From positions 1 through 59,364 of IMG/VR virus record IMGVR_UViG_3300042543_000383: a stretch of DNA of 59,364 nt; one strand, 5' to 3'. The translations under genes were made by a program, and so were the position numbers. The stretch is from a virus. Each line of letters begins with the position of its first letter. The first letter of the stretch is position 1. A model generated the notes under the pieces. The model made no database searches. It had not been told where the DNA came from and saw nothing but the letters and a program-made list of their open reading frames with translations. Of this stretch, positions 8,364-17,787 are shown piece after piece.

Positions 8364-8929
8364 GCACGTTCTCCCAACTGGCCAAGGAGGTCATGGAGCC
8401 GCCGATGACCATCACTGTCCCAAAGAACGTCTGGGCTCACACGTGGGAAGAGCGACCGAAGACGGACCTCCTCGCCGGGATGCGACTCATCTCGGACGCT
8501 GAGGTTCAGGCCGGACAACATCTCGCCCGCAAGTTCGCTACGGATCTTCACCCTGGCGACACGATGCGGGACCGAGAGCTTTGGGTGATGGCCTACGAGG
8601 ACGCACTCATCCGCCACGTAGCCGCACGCTCACTATGCGACCCGCACAACGTTGATGAGCCGTTTCGGGCAATCGCCCCGGCGCCTGAGGACATCATGGC
8701 GTCGAAGGACTATGTGCAGCCGGATGGCGTTCGATTCCTGTTCGACGCATACGAGCGCCTGCGCATCGAGTTGGACCCGACGCAGCCACTGCTTGAAGAC
8801 GGGCAGTTGATGGACCTGGTCGATGCGTTCGACCTTCACATCGACGAACTGTCACCGACGAAGGCCGGACGCATTCGAAGGCTCCTCTCCTACTGCCTCT
8901 CCGAACTGACAGAGCAAACCAATGGCTGA
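8360..8929 (+). CDS. Tail assembly protein (second)
   Basis: The 189-residue product starts with GTG within a (GTGA)3 run that overlaps the upstream stop, so it is coupled to the first chaperone. It is mostly helical and acidic, with no membrane segment. Its position just before the tape measure suggests the second chaperone of the G/GT-type pair, although it is not in continuous frame with the first. It overlaps the tape-measure start by 8 bases. Confidence 0.55.
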   Translation: MSTFSQLAKEVMEPPMTITVPKNVWAHTWEERPKTDLLAGMRLISDAEVQAGQHLARKFATDLHPGDTMRDRELWVMAYEDALIRHVAARSLCDPHNVDEPFRAIAPAPEDIMASKDYVQPDGVRFLFDAYERLRIELDPTQPLLEDGQLMDLVDAFDLHIDELSPTKAGRIRRLLSYCLSELTEQTNG

Positions 8930-11147
8930 GATTCGCATCAAGATCGGCGCGTCGGTAGACCGCGGTCTTGAGAACGCGTTCCGGCCCCTGGAAGAGTCAG
9001 CAAAGCGCGCGAAGCGAACGCTCCGTACTGAGTTTGACGCGAGCGCCAAAGAGCAACTGAAGGCCCAACAGAAGGCCGACAGGGAGATGGCCAAGTCCGC
9101 GCGAGACGCGGCGCGAGAGCAGGCCAAGGCGGCCAGGGAAGCGGCAGCCCAGAAGACCAAGGCGGAGCGGGACGCAGCGAAGGAAGCCGCAAGGCTGGAC
9201 CGTGAGCGAGTCCGCACGGCAGAGCGGGCAGAGCGAGACATCGTTCGGGCCAAGGAGAAGGCCGAGCGCGAGAAGGCTGAACTCACTAAGAAGGCCCAGC
9301 GCGAGGAAGAGCGCGCGCAAAGGGATGCTGTCCGCGCCGCAGAGAAGGCCGCGAAGGACCAAGCACGAGCCATCGCCAGGCAGCAACGGGAGCAGATTCG
9401 CGCGACTCATCAGGCGGAGCGCGACCATCGTAGACAGTCCCGCGCAGACCACTACGACCGGATGCTTGCGTCTCGCAACGTCGGCCGCACCGTCGACAAC
9501 ATCGTCACTCCTGCCGCTCGCCTCGGGGGCAAGGGACTATCCTTTGCAAAGGGGGTCTTGAGCGACGTTGCCCAGGGCGCGGGCGCAGACTTCTCGCTGG
9601 CATCTCACGTCCAGAAGAACGTGAGCTTGGAGAAGAACGCAACAGACCTCACCAACGCCGGCTACATGCCAGGGGAAAAGGGACAGGCCGGTATACGGCA
9701 AGACCCGCAAGCCCTCATCAGGGATGTCCGCAAGGCCGCTGATGCCACTGCCACCGATGCCAACGTGGCCATGGAAGGCCTTCAGAAGTTCGTCGCCAAG
9801 ACAGGCGACCTTCAGACCGGACGCGAAATCATCCAAGACTTGGCGAAGTACTCTCGCGCAACGGGCGCTGAGTTGGATGACATGGCCGACGCTGCCGGCG
9901 ACGTTGCGAGCGCTCTAGGCGAAACGGACAACAAGGGTGAGAAGGTCAAGGCCGTCATGAAGGCCATCGCTGCCCAAGGCAAAGTGGGCGCGGTCGAGAT
10001 CAAGGACCTCGCCACTCAGATGGCGAAGATCGGCGCATCAGCAACTCAGTTCACCGGTGACGGTGCTGAGAACGTTGCGAAGATGGCTGCCATCTCCCAG
10101 GCCGCTCGCCAGAAGGGCGGTGCCGCAAGCGCCACCCAGGCCGCGCAGTCGACCATGGGCTTCATGGCGACGTTCTCCAAAGCAGCCAGGCAGAACCAGT
10201 TCAAGGCGTACGGGGTCAACATCCGCGCTGCTGACGGCAAGGTTGCGGACCCAAAACAGATCATCATGGATTCGATTGCCGCGGCGGCTTCAGAGAAGCA
10301 CGGCGGCATGGCCAACTTCGACAAGAACATGGGCAAGATGTTCATGGACTCTTCGTCGAAGCGAGCGACGCGCGGGTTCGAGGCGGTCTACAAGGACACC
10401 AAGGGAACGCACGAGCAGAAGATGGAAGCGGTGTCGAAGTACTTCGACAAGCTGGCCAATGCGACCATGAGCGAGACGGAGGTGATGGAATCATTCACCC
10501 GCTCGATGTCGACGACCGAAGCGCAAGCCCAGTTGGTCAACAACCAACTGTCCGCTGCTGCCCAAGAGTTGCAGAACAGCCTCCGACCAGCGATGGCCGG
10601 AATGGCCCCAGTGATGATTCAGGGGACGAAGGCCGTCACCGACTGGATCGGGATGCTGACAGGCATCAAGGCCCAGATGTCGCAGGCGGCCGGTTACCGT
10701 ACGTCGAACGAGTCCGGCAACGCGCGCCGACTTCTTGAAGGCGACACGTCCAATGGTGTTGTTGGGCAAAACTACGATGTAGCCGTCAGCAAGCAGAAGG
10801 CGCTACAGGACGCAATCGCGGCCAAGGAAACCGAGCACAAGAAGAACATCCTCCAGGACGAGGGCAAGCGGAAGCTCAGCCTCGCAAACCCAATGGGTGA
10901 TGTTGGCGCGGCACTGTTCGACAAGTTCACTGGTCGCACTGAAGCGCGAAAGAAGAACCTCGACACGGAGCGCGAGGACCTTCGCCTGATGCGCGAAGAG
11001 AACGACAAGATGACGAAAGCCCTCGAAGGCGTTCGCCGCGGTCTCCTCGAAGGGACGCTGAAGGTGGAGGTTGTGAACCAGCCGACGCCAGGACCTCCGG
11101 GCGCACCAACTAGCGGACGTTCGACGCAGACGCAGACCACACCATGA
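8922..11147 (+). CDS. Tape measure protein
   Basis: A 741-residue protein, the longest of the tail module. Residues about 25-170 are an extreme Ala/Lys/Arg/Glu coiled coil built on ADREMAKSARDAAREQAKAA-like heptads. Residues 230-420 (DATATDANVAMEGLQKFVAK, ELDDMADAAGDVASALGETDN) match the helical core of phage tape-measure proteins. No peptidase or transglycosylase domain is evident. It sets tail length and is threaded inside the tube. Its end overlaps the next ATG by 4 bases. Confidence 0.85.
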   Translation: MAEIRIKIGASVDRGLENAFRPLEESAKRAKRTLRTEFDASAKEQLKAQQKADREMAKSARDAAREQAKAAREAAAQKTKAERDAAKEAARLDRERVRTAERAERDIVRAKEKAEREKAELTKKAQREEERAQRDAVRAAEKAAKDQARAIARQQREQIRATHQAERDHRRQSRADHYDRMLASRNVGRTVDNIVTPAARLGGKGLSFAKGVLSDVAQGAGADFSLASHVQKNVSLEKNATDLTNAGYMPGEKGQAGIRQDPQALIRDVRKAADATATDANVAMEGLQKFVAKTGDLQTGREIIQDLAKYSRATGAELDDMADAAGDVASALGETDNKGEKVKAVMKAIAAQGKVGAVEIKDLATQMAKIGASATQFTGDGAENVAKMAAISQAARQKGGAASATQAAQSTMGFMATFSKAARQNQFKAYGVNIRAADGKVADPKQIIMDSIAAAASEKHGGMANFDKNMGKMFMDSSSKRATRGFEAVYKDTKGTHEQKMEAVSKYFDKLANATMSETEVMESFTRSMSTTEAQAQLVNNQLSAAAQELQNSLRPAMAGMAPVMIQGTKAVTDWIGMLTGIKAQMSQAAGYRTSNESGNARRLLEGDTSNGVVGQNYDVAVSKQKALQDAIAAKETEHKKNILQDEGKRKLSLANPMGDVGAALFDKFTGRTEARKKNLDTEREDLRLMREENDKMTKALEGVRRGLLEGTLKVEVVNQPTPGPPGAPTSGRSTQTQTTP

Positions 11148-12097
11148 GCCGAGTATTCACCGTTCACCGGAAGGCTGGCTTCTTCGGCCGAGTCTTCCCG
11201 GTGACCGATTGCGTGATCACTGGCGGCATCCGCCACCACGTACACGAATACCCGCACACCCCAGGCGGCGACACCGAGCCGATGGGGCGCAAGCTCTACA
11301 CGATTCGGATGCGGGCATTCTTCGGAAGCGTCCCAGGCTCCAAGCTCAACCGGGACTACCCGGACCTCTACCCGACGACGTTGCAGATCCTGCGAGCGGC
11401 GTTCGAGGAGGAGAAGGTCGCCGACCTGCTCATCCCAACGGTGGGCACCATCAAGGCGCGCGCTGTTGGCTGGACGCAAACGATGTCGTCGGGGAACCTC
11501 TCCGGCGAGACGATGGAACTGGAGTTCCTCGAAGAGTACGAGAACCAGTACCTCGACAACTCCGGGTCGGTAGACATCAACATCGACGTCGACGCGGCGA
11601 ACGATGCGCTCCAAACGGCAGCGGCGGCCAAGCTGGCTGACCTCGACACCGGCGAGTTCGGCAATCCAGACCCGCGCATCGAGAAGGCAACCAGCCTCTT
11701 CCAGTCGCTCAACGATGCGGTAGGTGCAGTGCTCGCCATCCGTGACACGGTGGACGTTGCGGCGCGGCTCATCGAGTCCAAGCTGCTGAAGGTCGCTGAC
11801 TTGTGCCGCGAGGTCGACAGGACACTCGGGACACTGCAAGGCGCGGACTTCGTCCGGGTGATGCAGGCGAACCGTGACCTCTGGCAGAGCGTCAACGAGA
11901 CCATCGAGAACGTCACCAAGAAGCCGAGCCCGCTCCAGTACTACGAGACGCCGAAGCTGATGGGCGTCAACGAGGTTGCCATCGCACTGTCCAAGTACGG
12001 TGTGAAGCCGGTGGACCTGCTCTCGCTCAACGGCTTCGAGGATGCGTTTGCCATCCCTCCCGGCTACCGCGTCAAGTACCTGAACCTCGCAGCCTGA
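11144..12097 (+). CDS. Baseplate / DNA circularisation protein (Mu gpN-like)
   Basis: The 317-residue product has the Mu gpN pattern at its N-terminus: GFFGRVFPVTD then HEYPHTPGGDTEPMGRKLYTIRMRAFF. The C-terminal stretch (MGVNEVAIALSKYGVKPVDLLSLNGF through IPPGYRVKYL) has the rhythm of a LysM-like module. It follows the tape measure and begins the Mu-type baseplate gene series. It overlaps the tape measure by 4 bases. Confidence 0.75.
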   Translation: MSRVFTVHRKAGFFGRVFPVTDCVITGGIRHHVHEYPHTPGGDTEPMGRKLYTIRMRAFFGSVPGSKLNRDYPDLYPTTLQILRAAFEEEKVADLLIPTVGTIKARAVGWTQTMSSGNLSGETMELEFLEEYENQYLDNSGSVDINIDVDAANDALQTAAAAKLADLDTGEFGNPDPRIEKATSLFQSLNDAVGAVLAIRDTVDVAARLIESKLLKVADLCREVDRTLGTLQGADFVRVMQANRDLWQSVNETIENVTKKPSPLQYYETPKLMGVNEVAIALSKYGVKPVDLLSLNGFEDAFAIPPGYRVKYLNLAA

Positions 12098-12100
12098 CCC

Positions 12101-13255
12101 ATGGCCAACATCGGCAAAGACGGCGAGCTGGACGACCGCGTCCGACTGAAGCTTGGGGGCGTCGAGACCAAGACCTTCGAGTCCTACTCGGTCAGCACGG
12201 CAGTACTGACGCAACCGTCGGCATTCTCCGCCCGGCTCGGCTCGTCCGAAGTCGCGGCCAAGTTCTTCCAGAAGTACCCGCCGCGGACCTCGTTCCAGTT
12301 GATGATCGGCGACCTCGCCCAGTTCACTGGCGAGACCGACGGGTTCCAGGGCACTGGCAGCGCCACGTCTACCAGCATCACCCTGAAGGGCAGGGACCTC
12401 CTTGCTCGCTTGCATGATGCAGACGTCACCGCAGACACCCCGTATGCAGAGGTGACCTACGAGGACATGGTCAAGGCGGCCATGAAGGAGGTCGGTCTTG
12501 GGGATCGCCTTCTCATCGTTGGCAATGCCGTCTCGCGCGAAGCGAAGGTTGGCCGCAAGATCAGCGGCACCGAGCCGCAGGTCAGTAGCTTGGTGACGCA
12601 GACCGTCGGTGCAGGCGGACTCGTCCGGCAAAGCGTCCGCGCGAAGATGGGCGAGACGTGGCTGAACTTCTGCCTTCGGCACCTCGAAAGCGTCGGTCTG
12701 TTCCTTTGGACAGACTTCGAGGGGAACCTCGTTCTATCCAAGCCCAACCCGAACCAGAAGCCCTCCTATCGGTTCATCCGCGAGGTGGGCAGCCGCACCA
12801 ACCGCGTCAACATCACCGACTGGTCATTCAACAACGACACCACCCACCGCTTCAGCGAGATCGTCACGTGGGGCAGGGCGCCCGGTAGGGGCAAGGGACG
12901 CGGCAAGATCAAGGGCGACCTCGACGACGCCGAGATGATTGAGTGGGGCTACGACCGCCCCAAGGTCTTCCACGACAGCGACATCACCAACGGGCAGAGC
13001 GCGATTGCGCTAGCCAAGCGGCGAATGGGCGAGGCCAACCGCGCCGGCTGGCAACTGACCTACACCTTCCAAGGTCACACGGTCCCATCGATTGACGGGC
13101 GCAGCCGAGTGGTTGTTGCTCCCGACACGGTCGCCCAGGTGCAGGACGATGAACTCGGCATCAACGAGCCGCTCTACATCGAGAGCGTTGAGTACCACTG
13201 CCCGCCGACGCAGACGGTAGTAACGATGATGCGGCTCAAAGACGTTGTCTTCTGA
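12101..13255 (+). CDS. Baseplate hub protein (Mu gp44/gpP-like)
   Basis: A 384-residue protein in the hub position. It has two beta-barrel-like halves with ITLKGRDLLARLHDADV near residue 90, VGETWLNFCLRHLESVGLFLWTD-type sequence near 190, and VVVAPDTVAQVQDDELGINEPLYIESVEY near the C-terminus. These are typical of gp44/gp27-type hubs that connect tube to spike. It abuts the spike gene, sharing the A of TGATGG. Confidence 0.8.
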   Translation: MANIGKDGELDDRVRLKLGGVETKTFESYSVSTAVLTQPSAFSARLGSSEVAAKFFQKYPPRTSFQLMIGDLAQFTGETDGFQGTGSATSTSITLKGRDLLARLHDADVTADTPYAEVTYEDMVKAAMKEVGLGDRLLIVGNAVSREAKVGRKISGTEPQVSSLVTQTVGAGGLVRQSVRAKMGETWLNFCLRHLESVGLFLWTDFEGNLVLSKPNPNQKPSYRFIREVGSRTNRVNITDWSFNNDTTHRFSEIVTWGRAPGRGKGRGKIKGDLDDAEMIEWGYDRPKVFHDSDITNGQSAIALAKRRMGEANRAGWQLTYTFQGHTVPSIDGRSRVVVAPDTVAQVQDDELGINEPLYIESVEYHCPPTQTVVTMMRLKDVVF

Positions 13256-14043
13256 TGGACCAACTATCCTTTCACTTCGGCGTAGCCACTGGCTCCGAGT
13301 ACGACGAAGACAATCACCTCGGCATCCAGATTGACCACTTCGGCGAGGCCGGCAGTGTTCCCGCCGAGATGGTGATGCCCTTCGGCCTTCTGGCTCGTCC
13401 GCTCGACCCCGAGGTTGACGGAGACGCCTCCCCGCAAGAGGGCTGCACCCTCATGTGGAACGAGGAAGGATCGCGCACCAACGCGATGCCCCTCTCGGAC
13501 AACCGCGTAACGAAGCTCCTGCCCAAGCTCCGCAAGGGCGGGTCAATGCTCTACTGCGGGGCCGGCAACTACGCGCTGTTCGACGGCAAGGACCCGACGG
13601 ACGAAACCAAGCGCGCCGGCTCCTATTACGTTGGCGTGAAGTACGGAGCCAAGAGTCACCTGCTCGGTATGGTGACGAGGGAGAGCGGGCAGGAGTTCGT
13701 CACCCTGGTACATGGCGAAGGTCATGGCCTGATGCTCACGGCGAGTGGCAGCGCCATCCTGAAGAACAAGAGCGGCAACGCGTACCTCGAAGCTTCGGAC
13801 GATGGCATCAACATCGCTGGCAACGTCTCGCTCGTTGGGACATTCCAGGCTGGAGACCCGGCAACGGCTGGTTCACTTGTGCTTGCATCACAACTGCTTT
13901 CGCTGATGCAGGCCATGGAGGCCAAGCTGATTGCTGGCATCGCGCTAGCGTCTGCAACGTTCGCGGGTGGTGTGGTCATCCCGCCAAGCATCAACGCTGG
14001 ACTCGTCGCGAGCATCGGCACGAAGCAGATCAAGGCGACATGA
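13255..14043 (+). CDS. Tail spike / puncturing protein (Mu gp45-like)
   Basis: The 262-residue product resembles gpV/gp45 spikes. An N-terminal OB-like part (LGIQIDHFGEAGSVPAEMVMPFGL) is followed by a repetitive beta region (GLMLTASGSAILKNKSGN, then AYLEASDDGINIAGNVSL) and a hydrophobic C-terminus. The trimer would form the membrane-piercing needle under the hub. It overlaps the next, repeat-containing gene by 4 bases (ATGA). Confidence 0.8.
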   Translation: MDQLSFHFGVATGSEYDEDNHLGIQIDHFGEAGSVPAEMVMPFGLLARPLDPEVDGDASPQEGCTLMWNEEGSRTNAMPLSDNRVTKLLPKLRKGGSMLYCGAGNYALFDGKDPTDETKRAGSYYVGVKYGAKSHLLGMVTRESGQEFVTLVHGEGHGLMLTASGSAILKNKSGNAYLEASDDGINIAGNVSLVGTFQAGDPATAGSLVLASQLLSLMQAMEAKLIAGIALASATFAGGVVIPPSINAGLVASIGTKQIKAT

Positions 14044-14369
14044 GTTGCGGGTACCCGACGCTGCAACTCTCGTTGCCAGGCATCGACATCCCGGCAGTCA
14101 GAATACCGGGAGTGCCAACGCTTCCGGGGTTCGACGTCGACCTAGATGCGACACTGCCAACGCCAACAGCGCAACTCTCGCTCCCTGGCATCGACATCCC
14201 CGCTGTACGTATCCCCAAGGTCCCAACAATCCCTGGGCTGGATGTTGACTTGGACCCAAGCCTTCCGTTCCCAACGGCGCAACTCTCGTTGCCGGGCGTC
14301 GGTATCGGCGCCCCACGAATCCCATCACTCCCGACCCTTCCAACTCTCCCTTGCCCCTTCGACGAATGA
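14040..14369 (+). CDS. Proline-rich three-repeat baseplate-region protein
   Basis: A 109-residue protein that starts in an ATGA overlap with the spike gene. Nearly all of it is three copies of a roughly 36-residue unit beginning QLSLPGIDIPAVRIP and continuing VPTLPGFDVDLD. The third copy is shorter and diverged. One Cys lies at each end of the protein. Regular Pro/Asp/hydrophobic spacing suggests an extended beta-like rod. Sitting between spike and gp46 genes, it could be a spike tip, a baseplate linker or an adhesin. I know no named family. Confidence 0.7.
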   Translation: MSCGYPTLQLSLPGIDIPAVRIPGVPTLPGFDVDLDATLPTPTAQLSLPGIDIPAVRIPKVPTIPGLDVDLDPSLPFPTAQLSLPGVGIGAPRIPSLPTLPTLPCPFDE

Positions 14370-14372
14370 ACC

Positions 14373-14831
14373 ATGGGAGCCGGTAGCACTTCAGCAGGGT
14401 CGACCCCCGCAGGTCTCGACACCGTCGTATCAATCGGGCGAGTCGAGTTGCCGGCGCTCAAGTCGCCGCTCTACGACCCTGCCATTCGCGGCTTTGCGAT
14501 GCAGAGCGCGGGTGACTACCCCATCCAGGTTCATCCCGTCATCGAACGGGCATCGATGCTCATCGGCATGAGGCGAGGGGCGAGCCCTTCAAGCCAAGAC
14601 GTTGGCTTGCGCTTGGAGGAGATCCGCAAGGCTTCAGACGAAGACGTCCAGAACGTTGCGGCGGATGAGGTCAACATCGCCCTCAAGCCGTTGCTGGACG
14701 CGCGAGACATCAAGGTGGTTGCGGTCGAAGTGATCCGCGATCTCTGGGGAACACGCGCAGCGATGGTTGTGACAGTCGCAAACCTTCGGGAGCCAGGTGC
14801 CCCATCAGTCCCCATCCGCAGGGCGTTCTAA
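14373..14831 (+). CDS. Baseplate wedge protein, gp25/gp46-like
   Basis: A 152-residue protein with the gp25/Mu gp46 layout. The central segment DPAIRGFAMQSAGDYPIQVHPVIERASMLI is followed by a helix (GLRLEEIRKASDEDVQNVAADEV) and a C-terminal strand pair. The first 20 residues are Ser/Gly/Thr-rich. Its place between the spike and gpJ-like genes fits a wedge component that anchors the baseplate to the sheath. Confidence 0.7.
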   Translation: MGAGSTSAGSTPAGLDTVVSIGRVELPALKSPLYDPAIRGFAMQSAGDYPIQVHPVIERASMLIGMRRGASPSSQDVGLRLEEIRKASDEDVQNVAADEVNIALKPLLDARDIKVVAVEVIRDLWGTRAAMVVTVANLREPGAPSVPIRRAF

Positions 14832-14834
14832 CAA

Positions 14835-16301
14835 ATGAGCACTGACGATCTTCCGAGTGAGTTCTTCGTCCCGTCTCGGGATGAGATCGCGCTCCAGTAC
14901 CAGCGGGACTACAAGTTCCACCAGCCGACCGCCGTTGTCGGTGCTGGCACCGCCGCCGCTGCCCGAGGCAACGCACTCGCGGATACCCTGCTCCCGCTGT
15001 ACGCGGATGCCAAGGCCGTTGCGCAAGACGCGAAGCTTGCGGACATGACCGAGGCCGGGCTGAACAAGGAGGCCACCGCTATCGGCATTGCGACGCGGTT
15101 GCCGCCGTCGGCTGCCACTGGCTACGTGACCATCACCGCATCGACCGGCGGTGGGACCATCCAAGCCGGCGACGAACTGCGGGACCCCAAGACGCAGATC
15201 CGTGCCCGCGTGCTGCGGACGGACCTCTACACGCAAGGCTCGTCCTGCGCCATTGAGACAATCGACACCGGCCCGACGGCGAACCTCGCCGAAGGCACCC
15301 GGATGACGTGGGTGACGCAGCGGCCGGGCATTGGCTCCACCGCAACCGTCGCAGGGCAGAACGGTGCCGGCCTCGAAGGCGGTAGGGACCAAGAGACGCT
15401 GGACGAGATGCGGGCTCGCATCGCTGACGCCAAGGCCAACCCGGCCAGCGCCGGCAACGATGCGGAGATTCGGAAGGTCGTCCGCGAGACCCCGAACGTT
15501 CCCGTTCAGGAAGTCTTCACCTACGCATGCAGCGATGGCCCAGGGACGACCGCCTACGCGTTCACCCTTCGCCCCGCTACTGCCGGAGGGTCGCGCGCCC
15601 CAAGCTCTGCACAAGTCGGCCTGACGCTGGCAAACGTCATCGGAGAGCTACCCAAGGATGACGGCATCATTGCGTGCCTGACGGTTGAGGAGCCGACGTA
15701 CACCGAGCTTGCCGTTCGGTGGGTTGCCGATGCGCCCGGATGGGCAGACATCTCCCCATGGCCCAGCTCCGTAACGCTCGTCCTGTCGGCGGGCCTCACG
15801 GATGCCTACAACTTCAGCGTCAGCACCGAGCCGAAGGTTGGGGCGACGTTCGCGCTCTACAACCCGGACACTGGCAAGTTCTCTCGCAAGAAGGTCCTGT
15901 CCTACAGCCCGGTGATGGGCGGATATGCCGTTGTCTGCGACCAGACCAATGGCGCGAGTGACGCATACCTGCCTGTCGCACTGCAAGCGGTCTCCCCTTG
16001 GAGTGACTCACTGGACCTGCTGTTGCCGCCCCTGGTTGGCGTCTACGACGGCGTTGGACCCGGCGAGATGGTGGCGAGCTTCTTCGACGAAGGGATGCGG
16101 CAGAAACGCAACCCGGCGACGAACCCGAGGCGCTACCCGCACACACTGACCGGGAAGTCCTTCGACCCGGTCGAGGACATCCCTGACGTTGACGAGTTGC
16201 AGGTCAACAGCCCGACGCTTCCGTACGTGACTCCGGTCGGGACGCTCAACGTTTCGGTCAACCTCCTGACCCTTGGCGACATCGCCGTTTACCCACTCTG
16301 A
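14835..16301 (+). CDS. Baseplate J-like protein (Mu gp47-like)
   Basis: The 488-residue product is typical of baseplate J proteins. It has an early AAARGNALADTLLPLYADAK-like helix, the ATRLPPSAATGYVTITAST region, and the diagnostic GGRDQETLDEMRARIADAKANPAS followed by VRETPNVPVQEVFTY. It forms the baseplate wedge together with the neighbouring gp46- and gp48-like proteins. Confidence 0.9.
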   Translation: MSTDDLPSEFFVPSRDEIALQYQRDYKFHQPTAVVGAGTAAAARGNALADTLLPLYADAKAVAQDAKLADMTEAGLNKEATAIGIATRLPPSAATGYVTITASTGGGTIQAGDELRDPKTQIRARVLRTDLYTQGSSCAIETIDTGPTANLAEGTRMTWVTQRPGIGSTATVAGQNGAGLEGGRDQETLDEMRARIADAKANPASAGNDAEIRKVVRETPNVPVQEVFTYACSDGPGTTAYAFTLRPATAGGSRAPSSAQVGLTLANVIGELPKDDGIIACLTVEEPTYTELAVRWVADAPGWADISPWPSSVTLVLSAGLTDAYNFSVSTEPKVGATFALYNPDTGKFSRKKVLSYSPVMGGYAVVCDQTNGASDAYLPVALQAVSPWSDSLDLLLPPLVGVYDGVGPGEMVASFFDEGMRQKRNPATNPRRYPHTLTGKSFDPVEDIPDVDELQVNSPTLPYVTPVGTLNVSVNLLTLGDIAVYPL

Positions 16302-16307
16302 GGACGA

Positions 16308-16793
16308 ATGGCAGCCACCGCAAACCTCACCTTCGACAACGTTGTTGCGACGCGTCCGACGCTCGCGGAGCTTGGCGGGGCGACGAAGGAAGACCATCCG
16401 AAGTACCCGCCGAACCCGGCGACGATGGCGACCGCGAACGAGTACAACCACTTCACCAAGCTGCTCCAAGGCTTGGCGAACGTCACCCCATCGGTGAGCA
16501 TCTGGATTCAATTCACGGCAGGCACTCCAGCAGTGAGCGCGATCCGGGCGGTTGGCAGTACCGTCGTCAGCGGAGACTTCACCGTTACCGACAACGGCGC
16601 GGGTGACACCACCATCTCCTGGGCGGCGGGCAAGCTGCCCAACCCAACGGGGCAAGGCGCAGCCGTCAGCCTTACGGCGGACGTCGAGATTGACCGCGTC
16701 CGCGCGTACTACCCGACCACCACGTCAGTGCGGGTGAAGACGAAGCTTTCGGCAACCGGCACTGACGCAGACTTCCTCGTCCAGATCATCTAA
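16308..16793 (+). CDS. Baseplate-associated fibre-like protein, unknown
   Basis: A 161-residue protein inserted between the gp47- and gp48-like genes. The N-terminus is helical (ATANEYNHFTKLLQGLAN). The rest is Thr/Val-rich beta (VVSGDFTVTDNGAGDTTISW), a pattern common in short tail-fibre domains. It may attach fibres to the baseplate. I do not recognise a named family. Confidence 0.55.
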   Translation: MAATANLTFDNVVATRPTLAELGGATKEDHPKYPPNPATMATANEYNHFTKLLQGLANVTPSVSIWIQFTAGTPAVSAIRAVGSTVVSGDFTVTDNGAGDTTISWAAGKLPNPTGQGAAVSLTADVEIDRVRAYYPTTTSVRVKTKLSATGTDADFLVQII

Positions 16794-16797
16794 GCCG

Positions 16798-17784
16798 ATG
16801 CCCCTCTTCTCCGCATTCACCCCGTTCGGCCTGCTGGACTTCTCCAGCCAGGACAGCGACGCCGAGAAGGCGTACCGCGAGCTCAAGGCGAACTACGGCG
16901 AGGAAGCGTTCGACTACACCATCGGCACCGAACACGAGGCTGACGTCTACGCGACGGCAATGGCCATCGGCGCGGCCAAGGCGACCATCCGCCGGGCGGG
17001 CAACCAACACAACCCAGCAACCGCTTTCGAGTTGCTTCCCGCGCATGAGGCAGCCTTTGGCCTCGTCCCGGCCCGTGGCGCCTCTCTGGCGAGCCGGCAG
17101 GCAGCGGCAGCGGCAAGGAATAGGGTCCTGAGGGGCTCGCGTCCTGAGGCCATCCAGGAGGCGCTGGAGGGGGTTCTCGGGTCGGACCTCCTGGCCATCC
17201 GCGTTCTGACCGTCGCAGAGTCGGACCAATGGCCGACAAGCATTGTCGATGCCGGCCCTGGGCTCTACTCCGACCCCCGCAAACCGCTCAAGTTCATCAA
17301 GCTCCTGGACCCCGTAGCGGGCGCACTCGATGGCATCACCCCCATCGAGTTGACTCTGCCCTACGAGAACTGGGACACCACCGATACGCCCGTCACCCTG
17401 GCCCGCGGGGAGCTTCTCCTGGTGGAGCCTGAGATCCCCGACGAGGCAGAGGTTGTCGAGGTGACCGAAGTCGCGACCGTCGGCGGGGTGAAGACATTCA
17501 CCGCCGAGTTCCTCCGCGCTCACAACTTCGAGTCCGCAGCGACAACGCGCCCCACTCCCATCCGAACATCGACCAAGCGGCACTACCTCATCGTCGTCAC
17601 CGCAAGCGCGTCGCTTGACGCCGTCATCCGCAAACAGGTGAACGAGACGATGCAGCGGATGGTGCGCGGCGTGTCGACCTGGAACATCGTCCAGCCGTAC
17701 GACATCCCGTCTCGTGTGGTTGGCCCATTCTTCTTGAACCAATCCGGTCTCGGTGTCGTCACCATCGAACAGATCACCTACTGA
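16798..17784 (+). CDS. Baseplate protein, Mu gp48 position
   Basis: A 328-residue protein starting 4 bases after the preceding stop. The N-terminal helix-rich part (ASLASRQAAAAARNRVLRGSRPEAIQEALEGVLG) resembles the DUF2313/gp48 family that follows the J protein in Mu-like phages, but the C-terminal half is longer and beta-rich. It is probably the last conserved baseplate component before fibre genes. Confidence 0.6.
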   Translation: MPLFSAFTPFGLLDFSSQDSDAEKAYRELKANYGEEAFDYTIGTEHEADVYATAMAIGAAKATIRRAGNQHNPATAFELLPAHEAAFGLVPARGASLASRQAAAAARNRVLRGSRPEAIQEALEGVLGSDLLAIRVLTVAESDQWPTSIVDAGPGLYSDPRKPLKFIKLLDPVAGALDGITPIELTLPYENWDTTDTPVTLARGELLLVEPEIPDEAEVVEVTEVATVGGVKTFTAEFLRAHNFESAATTRPTPIRTSTKRHYLIVVTASASLDAVIRKQVNETMQRMVRGVSTWNIVQPYDIPSRVVGPFFLNQSGLGVVTIEQITY

Positions 17785-17787
17785 CCC

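Noticed and set aside
10772-12682. Long - strand ORF of 636 codons opposite tape measure and gpN-like genes
   Set aside because: High-GC antisense shadow. The + strand frames encode clear tail proteins, and the - strand product has no domain logic.
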